From: Calditerrivibrio sp. | Lineage (GTDB): Bacteria; Chrysiogenota; Deferribacteres; Deferribacterales; Calditerrivibrionaceae | DNA length: 10,000 nucleotides | Reading direction: 5' to 3' | Assembly (NCBI GenBank): GCA_020217115.1 | Contig: JAIWOA010000082.1 | Coordinates: 1-10,000, forward strand | Shown here: piece by piece, positions 6,098-10,000 of the stretch | Position numbering within the stretch: the stretch's first letter is position 1 | How the letters are laid out: each line of letters opens with the position of its first letter | Notes under the pieces: generated by a model | What the model saw: the letters and a program-made list of their open reading frames with translations, nothing else | Told to the model about the DNA's origin: nothing | Databases searched by the model: none | Position numbers and translations under genes: made by a program

Positions 6098-7465
6098 ATG
6101 TTAAAAAAAATACTGAATTTTTTCAGCTCAATTAAATTAGCCCTTGTTTTGTTTCTAATTTTAGGTTTAACCTCTGGATTTGGTTCTTTCGTTTCGGCAT
6201 CAAAACCTGATTCAGGTGTTTTAGGTTTTTTTGTGAATATAACAGGGAAAAGTCATCAGGAGGTAATTTCTCTATTTTCAAAAATAGGAATTCTCGATAT
6301 ATATCACTCATACTTTTTTATATCAGTTCTCATACTTTTTTCTGTTAATCTTGCAGTATGTACGATTAATAGGCTTCCATCAATTATATCAATCTTAAAA
6401 AAAGATTTAGAAGTTAATAGGTCTATTTTTTATAAAGTGTCTAATGAGAATGTCAATCTTAATATACCAATAAATAAAGTTGAAGAAATATTAGATAAAA
6501 AGCTAAGAGGTTTTTCAAAAGTAGAAGAAAAGGATGGTAATTTCATATATATTACAGCGGAAAGGGGGAGACTAAGCAGACTTGGTGTTCATATAGTTCA
6601 TCTGGGTGTATTTTTAATAATTATTGCCGGTATATTTGGGGGTATTTTTGGATACTCAGGTAACATGGGAGTTATGGAGGGGGATACTGATAATGTAGTT
6701 ATTTTGAAAGACAACAAAACGGTAACACTCCCCTTTAAAATAAAGTTAGAAAATTTTTATTTAACTTATTACGACAATACAACTAAGCCAAAGGAATATT
6801 CATCGGATCTTGTCATAATTGACGATGGTCCTGATAAACAGTTTAAAGTAAGTTCCAATAGACCCATTAAATATAAGAATATTAGAATTTATCAGGCAAG
6901 TTATGGTTTTTATCCATCTAAGGATGTTAAGTTTATATTTGATCTGAGGATAAATGATCTTATTAAAAGAATCTCTGTATCGATGGATGAGGAATACCGT
7001 GTTGATCAAAGTTTGAGTTTTTCGGTAAGGGATTTTGCTCCTTCATTGAGTATAGATCCTCAGGGTAGGTTGATAAATTTAAATGATATGATGATAAATC
7101 CTGCAGTAATAGTTGAGTTCTCTATTGATGGGGATGTAAAAGGAAGTGTACCGATATTGGCAAATTATCCTGATACTGGTAAGTTTGATAAGTTTGAATT
7201 GAGATTTATAAAGGCGTATGGTGTACAGTTTTCAGTTTTTTCGGTCAATTATAACCCATTTTTATGGCTTGTATATATCGGTTTCATATTTCTGTCTATA
7301 GGTATGATTATCGCCTTTTTGCAGGAGCATCAGATTTTATATATAAAATTGACAGATAGTGGAGATAGCACATTTATTGAAATTAAAGGGTATAGACATA
7401 GATTTAAAAAAGAGGTAGGGAAGATGCTTTCTGATGTAATGGCTATTTTCGATAATGTCAATTAG
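6098..7465 (+). CDS. resB: ResB/Ccs1-type System II cytochrome c biogenesis protein
   Basis: A 455-residue inner-membrane protein of the ResB family, which together with CcsA moves heme across the membrane and ligates it to apocytochrome c. Membrane helices are seen at about 12-32, 72-92, 164-186 and 388-408. The third contains 'VHIVHLGVF' with His165 and His168, and the typical large periplasmic domain lies between helices three and four (about 187-387). A conserved family stretch appears as 'NRPIKYKNIRIYQASYGF' (254-271). The length is normal for the family (about 450-600) at its short end, and there is no fusion to CcsA. The ATG at 6098 has AGGA at 6088-6091; the N-terminus 'FFSSIKLALVLFLIL' is the usual ResB beginning. 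The ccsA partner follows 46 bases later. Confidence 0.92.
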   Translation: MLKKILNFFSSIKLALVLFLILGLTSGFGSFVSASKPDSGVLGFFVNITGKSHQEVISLFSKIGILDIYHSYFFISVLILFSVNLAVCTINRLPSIISILKKDLEVNRSIFYKVSNENVNLNIPINKVEEILDKKLRGFSKVEEKDGNFIYITAERGRLSRLGVHIVHLGVFLIIIAGIFGGIFGYSGNMGVMEGDTDNVVILKDNKTVTLPFKIKLENFYLTYYDNTTKPKEYSSDLVIIDDGPDKQFKVSSNRPIKYKNIRIYQASYGFYPSKDVKFIFDLRINDLIKRISVSMDEEYRVDQSLSFSVRDFAPSLSIDPQGRLINLNDMMINPAVIVEFSIDGDVKGSVPILANYPDTGKFDKFELRFIKAYGVQFSVFSVNYNPFLWLVYIGFIFLSIGMIIAFLQEHQILYIKLTDSGDSTFIEIKGYRHRFKKEVGKMLSDVMAIFDNVN

Positions 7466-7473
7466 AAATGATT

Positions 7474-7491
7474 TTACTTGCTTGTAAGTAA
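7474..7491 (+). repeat. Short inverted repeat in the resB-ccsA gap
   Basis: TTACTT (7474-7479) and AAGTAA (7486-7491) form a 6-bp inverted repeat around six bases, just upstream of the ccsA ribosome site TGGAG (7499-7503). The stem is weak and AT-rich with no following U-run. Its role is unknown and it may be chance. Confidence 0.25.
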
Positions 7492-7511
7492 TTAATTATG
7501 GAGATTTATCT

Positions 7512-8585
7512 ATGAATGATGCAATATTTTTTGGTTTTACGTCAATATGTTACATGTTATCTATGGTTTTTTATATAGTATATCTTATTTATAAAAAAGA
7601 TGTTGTTGGAAGAGTAGCATCTTATTTGGCTTATTTTGGTTTTTTCCTCCACAGTATCGGTTTTTTGGTTCGATGGTATAAATTTTCTTTTTCATTTTCT
7701 TTACCATTATCTCAATCGATACCTATAACTAATCTCTACGAATCGCTACTTTTTTTTGCATGGTGTATAATTTTGGGAAATATATTTATTGAGCTAAGAT
7801 TTAAAACCAGATTATTTGGATTTCTAATTACGGCAATTGCAGGGATGGCAATAGCTTTTGTTGATGCTATAGGTGCTAATAAAATTGTTCAGCCTATTCT
7901 GCCTGCCCTTAAAAGTAATTGGCTTCTGGCACATGCTTCATTGAGTTTTGTAGCCTATGCAGCTTTTTCCCTATCCTTTGCTGCTTCTATACTTAATCTC
8001 GCTTTTAATATAACTGATAAGAGAAATAAGATCTATACATTCTGGGTATTTTCTCTATCTATCTTTATTTATACAACTTTTTTATTAATTACAGATTTTG
8101 TACTTAATGGTATAGGTAAAATTGGTAATGGTGTTTACAGACCACTTTTTTCTCTTAAAAATTCAAATAGTACTTTATGGATATTTTTATCTCTGGGATT
8201 TGTCATTCTAACTCTGTTAGTATGGTTGTTTGGCAATAAAATTAAATCTTTAATAGAGAAATTTCATATAGATAATAGTATGTTTGAAGTTGTTGAATAT
8301 AAAATGATTACGATAGGTTTCCCTATATTCACTATAGGAGGTCTTATTTTTGGTGCTATATGGGCAGATATATCATGGGGAAGGTATTGGGCATGGGATC
8401 CCAAGGAGACATGGGCTTTTATAACATGGATGGTATACGCCTTTTATTTGCATATGAGGTTCTTAAGGGGATTTGATGGTATTAGATCTTCAGTGATATC
8501 TGTTATAGGATTTATTATAACCATATTTACATATGTAGGTGTTAATCTGCTCCTCTCAGGTCTTCATTCATATGGAAGTATGTAA
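7512..8585 (+). CDS. ccsA: CcsA-type heme handling protein of System II cytochrome c biogenesis (also named CcsB/ResC)
   Basis: A 357-residue polytopic inner-membrane protein with about eight predicted helices. The tryptophan-rich WWD heme-handling motif is present as 'WGRYWAWDPKETWAF' (289-303). Other family marks are 'PITNLYESLLFFAW' (71-84), 'NWLLAHASLSFVAYAAF' (136-152) with His141, His314, and 'GLHSYG' (350-355) with His352. These histidines are where CcsA/CcmC/CcmF-type proteins ligate heme on its way to the periplasm. The length is normal for an unfused CcsA. The ATG has TGGAG eight bases upstream, and no better upstream start was found. It is probably co-transcribed with resB, and the two proteins form the cytochrome c synthase. 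No thioredoxin-like ResA or CcdA gene is present in the window, though System II normally needs such thiol reduction. Confidence 0.94.
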   Translation: MNDAIFFGFTSICYMLSMVFYIVYLIYKKDVVGRVASYLAYFGFFLHSIGFLVRWYKFSFSFSLPLSQSIPITNLYESLLFFAWCIILGNIFIELRFKTRLFGFLITAIAGMAIAFVDAIGANKIVQPILPALKSNWLLAHASLSFVAYAAFSLSFAASILNLAFNITDKRNKIYTFWVFSLSIFIYTTFLLITDFVLNGIGKIGNGVYRPLFSLKNSNSTLWIFLSLGFVILTLLVWLFGNKIKSLIEKFHIDNSMFEVVEYKMITIGFPIFTIGGLIFGAIWADISWGRYWAWDPKETWAFITWMVYAFYLHMRFLRGFDGIRSSVISVIGFIITIFTYVGVNLLLSGLHSYGSM

Positions 8586-8613
8586 TATTTTTTTATTATG
8601 ATATTTTTTTATT
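8585..8613 (+). repeat. Two 13-bp direct repeats with T-tracts
   Basis: The sequence ATATTTTTTTATT occurs identically at 8585-8597 and 8601-8613, a 16-base period. The first copy begins on the last base of the ccsA stop codon, and the second ends six bases before the -10 element of the next gene. The T-tracts could act as an UP-like or bent-DNA element, or weakly stop transcription. There is no G/C stem, so it is not a standard terminator. Confidence 0.5.
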
Positions 8614-8625
8614 TTCTGATATAAT
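8596..8625 (+). promoter_or_regulatory. Putative extended -10 promoter for the LolA-like/RND unit
   Basis: A perfect TATAAT at 8620-8625 is preceded by TGA (8617-8619), giving an extended -10. The best -35 candidate, TTATGA (8596-8601, 18-base spacer), is poor, but extended -10 promoters tolerate this. Transcription would start about 8632, with AGGAGG (8659-8664) in the leader. Confidence 0.55.
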
Positions 8626-8669
8626 AGAGGATGATGATTCTTATTAAATAAAATTTATAGGAGGTTGCA

Positions 8670-9470
8670 ATGTACATTTTTTCAAGGATTATTCTGGTTT
8701 TAGTTACGTTATTTTCATTTTCTTTTACTGCAATGGCAGTAACCGGTAAGGAGGTTATACAAACTCAGAAGGATAGACAAAAGACTAAAAATGAGTATTC
8801 CTATGAGCAGATGGTTTTAGTGAATTCAGATGGTAGTAAAGAAGCAAGGCAGTTGATTCGTAAGATAAAAGAGGTAGGAGATGATCAGCATAAGGCTATA
8901 GTTACCTTTCTTGCACCAGCTGATATAAAGGGTACTGCTTTACTTACATGGGAACAAAAGGATAGGGAAGATGATCAGTGGCTTTATATGCCAAATCTTG
9001 GTAAAATGCAAAGAATCGCAAAAGGTAGCAAGAAAAATTATTTTATGGGTACAGACTTTACCTACGAAGATATGAGTAGTGAAGACATAAATAATTTTGA
9101 TTACAAAATTTTAAAGGAGGAGAATAAAGGTGGTAAAGATTGTTGGGTTATTGAAGCTACCCCTGTGGTTAATTATTCAAAGGATACTGCTTATTCGAAA
9201 AGGATCTTATGGGTATCGAAGGATATCTATGTAAATGTACAGGTAGAATTCTATGATAGGAAGGGTGATTTAATAAAAACCCAGACCTCCTCAGATTTTA
9301 AAAATATAGGTGGTACAGCCTGGAGAGCCGAAAAAACTATGATGGATAATTTTAAGGAAAAACATAAGACTTTGATAAAGACAGTTAAAATAGACGCAAA
9401 GTCTGAAATTAATGATGAGAATTTTACCGAGAGATTTATTTTGAAAGGTTTACACACAGAAGTTAAGTAG
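8670..9470 (+). CDS. Exported LolA-like 'outer membrane lipoprotein-sorting' protein
   Basis: A 266-residue exported protein. The signal peptide (about 1-23, cleavage after 'AMA') lacks a lipobox cysteine, so the mature protein should be periplasmic and not lipidated. The mature part shows the family's typical core: 'FLAPADIKGTALLTW' (80-94), 'WLYMPNLGKMQRIAKG' (104-119) and 'FMGTDFTYEDM' (125-135). This corresponds to the LolA-like fold proteins annotated as outer membrane lipoprotein-sorting proteins, a half-barrel that holds acyl chains. AGGAGG at 8659-8664, five bases from the ATG, confirms the start. The next gene starts eight bases after the stop codon and encodes an RND/MMPL-type exporter, the usual partner of this family. 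Movement of a lipid or lipoprotein from the inner membrane outward is the likely job; the cargo is unknown. The family label is firm, the function inferred. Confidence 0.85.
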   Translation: MYIFSRIILVLVTLFSFSFTAMAVTGKEVIQTQKDRQKTKNEYSYEQMVLVNSDGSKEARQLIRKIKEVGDDQHKAIVTFLAPADIKGTALLTWEQKDREDDQWLYMPNLGKMQRIAKGSKKNYFMGTDFTYEDMSSEDINNFDYKILKEENKGGKDCWVIEATPVVNYSKDTAYSKRILWVSKDIYVNVQVEFYDRKGDLIKTQTSSDFKNIGGTAWRAEKTMMDNFKEKHKTLIKTVKIDAKSEINDENFTERFILKGLHTEVK

Positions 9471-9478
9471 GCAATGTC

Positions 9479-10000
9479 GTGGGAAAAATACTAATATTTT
9501 CCAAAAACCATTCCCTGGTTGTTCTAACGGTTATCGCTTTTATTACAATATTTTTTGCATCGCAGGTTCCAAAAGTTGTCATAGATCCTTCTTCTGAAGG
9601 CTTTATGATAAAGGGAGACCCTGATAAAATCTATTATGAAAATGTTATAAAGGAGTTTGGATCTGATAACAGGATGCTCATTTTTCTCAAAGATAAGAAT
9701 CTTTTTGATGAAGATAAGATAAAAGCGATAACAAAGGTTTTAGATAAGTTAGAAAAATATAAATATATAGACAAAATAGAAACTGTTTATAATCAGAAGA
9801 ATATTAAATGGAGAGATGGTGGATTAATTACGGAAGATTTCCTTGATCCATACTATCTTCCCCCCAAAGAAGATATTTTAAGGGCAAAACAGGATGCCAT
9901 AGAAAATCCCATAATAAATAAGAATCTTATTAATTCAGATGGGACTGTAATGGCAATTAATCTTATAATTCAGAAGCATCCTGAAATAGAAAGCTATGAT
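9479..10000 (+). CDS. RND/MMPL-family transporter, N-terminal part (continues beyond the window)
   Basis: An open frame from GTG at 9479 runs to the window end (174 codons visible, no stop). The start is read as GTG for three reasons: the frame is closed by TAA at 9464-9466, the nearby ATG at 9474 is in another frame and stops after six codons, and the first in-frame ATG (residue 43) would delete the first membrane helix. AAGTAGG (9465-9471) may serve as ribosome site and overlaps the previous stop codon. The N-terminus has a helix at about 12-28 ('SLVVLTVIAFITIFFAS'). It is followed by 'SSEGFMIKGDP' (38-48) and 'FGSDNRMLIFLKD' (60-72), typical of the first periplasmic porter domain of hydrophobe/amphiphile exporters of the RND superfamily. 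The full protein should be about 750-900 residues. It is paired with the LolA-like protein upstream. Confidence 0.85.
   Translation, partial: MGKILIFSKNHSLVVLTVIAFITIFFASQVPKVVIDPSSEGFMIKGDPDKIYYENVIKEFGSDNRMLIFLKDKNLFDEDKIKAITKVLDKLEKYKYIDKIETVYNQKNIKWRDGGLITEDFLDPYYLPPKEDILRAKQDAIENPIINKNLINSDGTVMAINLIIQKHPEIESYD

Noticed and set aside
8585..8613. Intrinsic terminator after ccsA
   Set aside because: There are T-tracts but no G/C-containing stem before them. At best it is a weak or factor-dependent end.
9474..9494. ATG at 9474 as start of the RND transporter
   Set aside because: This frame reaches TAA after six codons. The transporter frame is one opened by GTG at 9479.

Overview
The window is AT-rich, with every gene on the + strand, and comes from an anaerobically respiring bacterium. 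An octaheme cytochrome c, a System II cytochrome c maturation pair (ResB + CcsA), a two-subunit sodium:solute symporter and AT-rich codon use together suggest a nitrate-ammonifying member of the Deferribacteres. Calditerrivibrio or a close relative is my best guess. This placement is inferred from gene content and style; no sequence search was run.

Region 1 (1-4152) is a transport module. It holds a 636-aa cNMP-like/CBS/DUF294-nucleotidyltransferase protein, a small two-helix symporter subunit (DUF4212 type) and a 604-aa symporter of the VC_2705 subfamily. It has a likely promoter at the left edge and ends in a strong intrinsic terminator. The DUF294 protein probably senses or signals cell state and controls the symporter, whose substrate is most likely acetate or another small monocarboxylate.

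Region 2 (4153-6050) is a single-gene unit bounded by terminators, with its own extended -10 promoter and a possible FNR/CRP-family site upstream. It encodes a secreted octaheme cytochrome. Heme 4 is CXXCK, and the active-site residues (Tyr332, His391, Ca2+ ligands Glu331/Lys388/Gln390) and a Tyr-X-Cys pair match the octaheme nitrite reductase (ONR) type rather than hydroxylamine oxidoreductase. The last heme motif is an unusual CX4CH.

Region 3 (6051-8585) carries resB and ccsA, the two halves of a System II heme-attachment machine. Placed directly behind a cytochrome with CXXCK and CX4CH motifs, they may serve that cytochrome, much as NrfI or NrfEFG serve NrfA.

Region 4 (8586-10000) begins a separate unit with its own promoter. 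It holds an exported LolA-like 'outer membrane lipoprotein-sorting' protein, followed at once by the 5' part of an RND/MMPL-family exporter that starts at GTG and runs off the window. They probably form an envelope lipid or lipoprotein transport pair. No RNA genes, CRISPR arrays, insertion sequences or gene-free stretches over 300 bases were seen.
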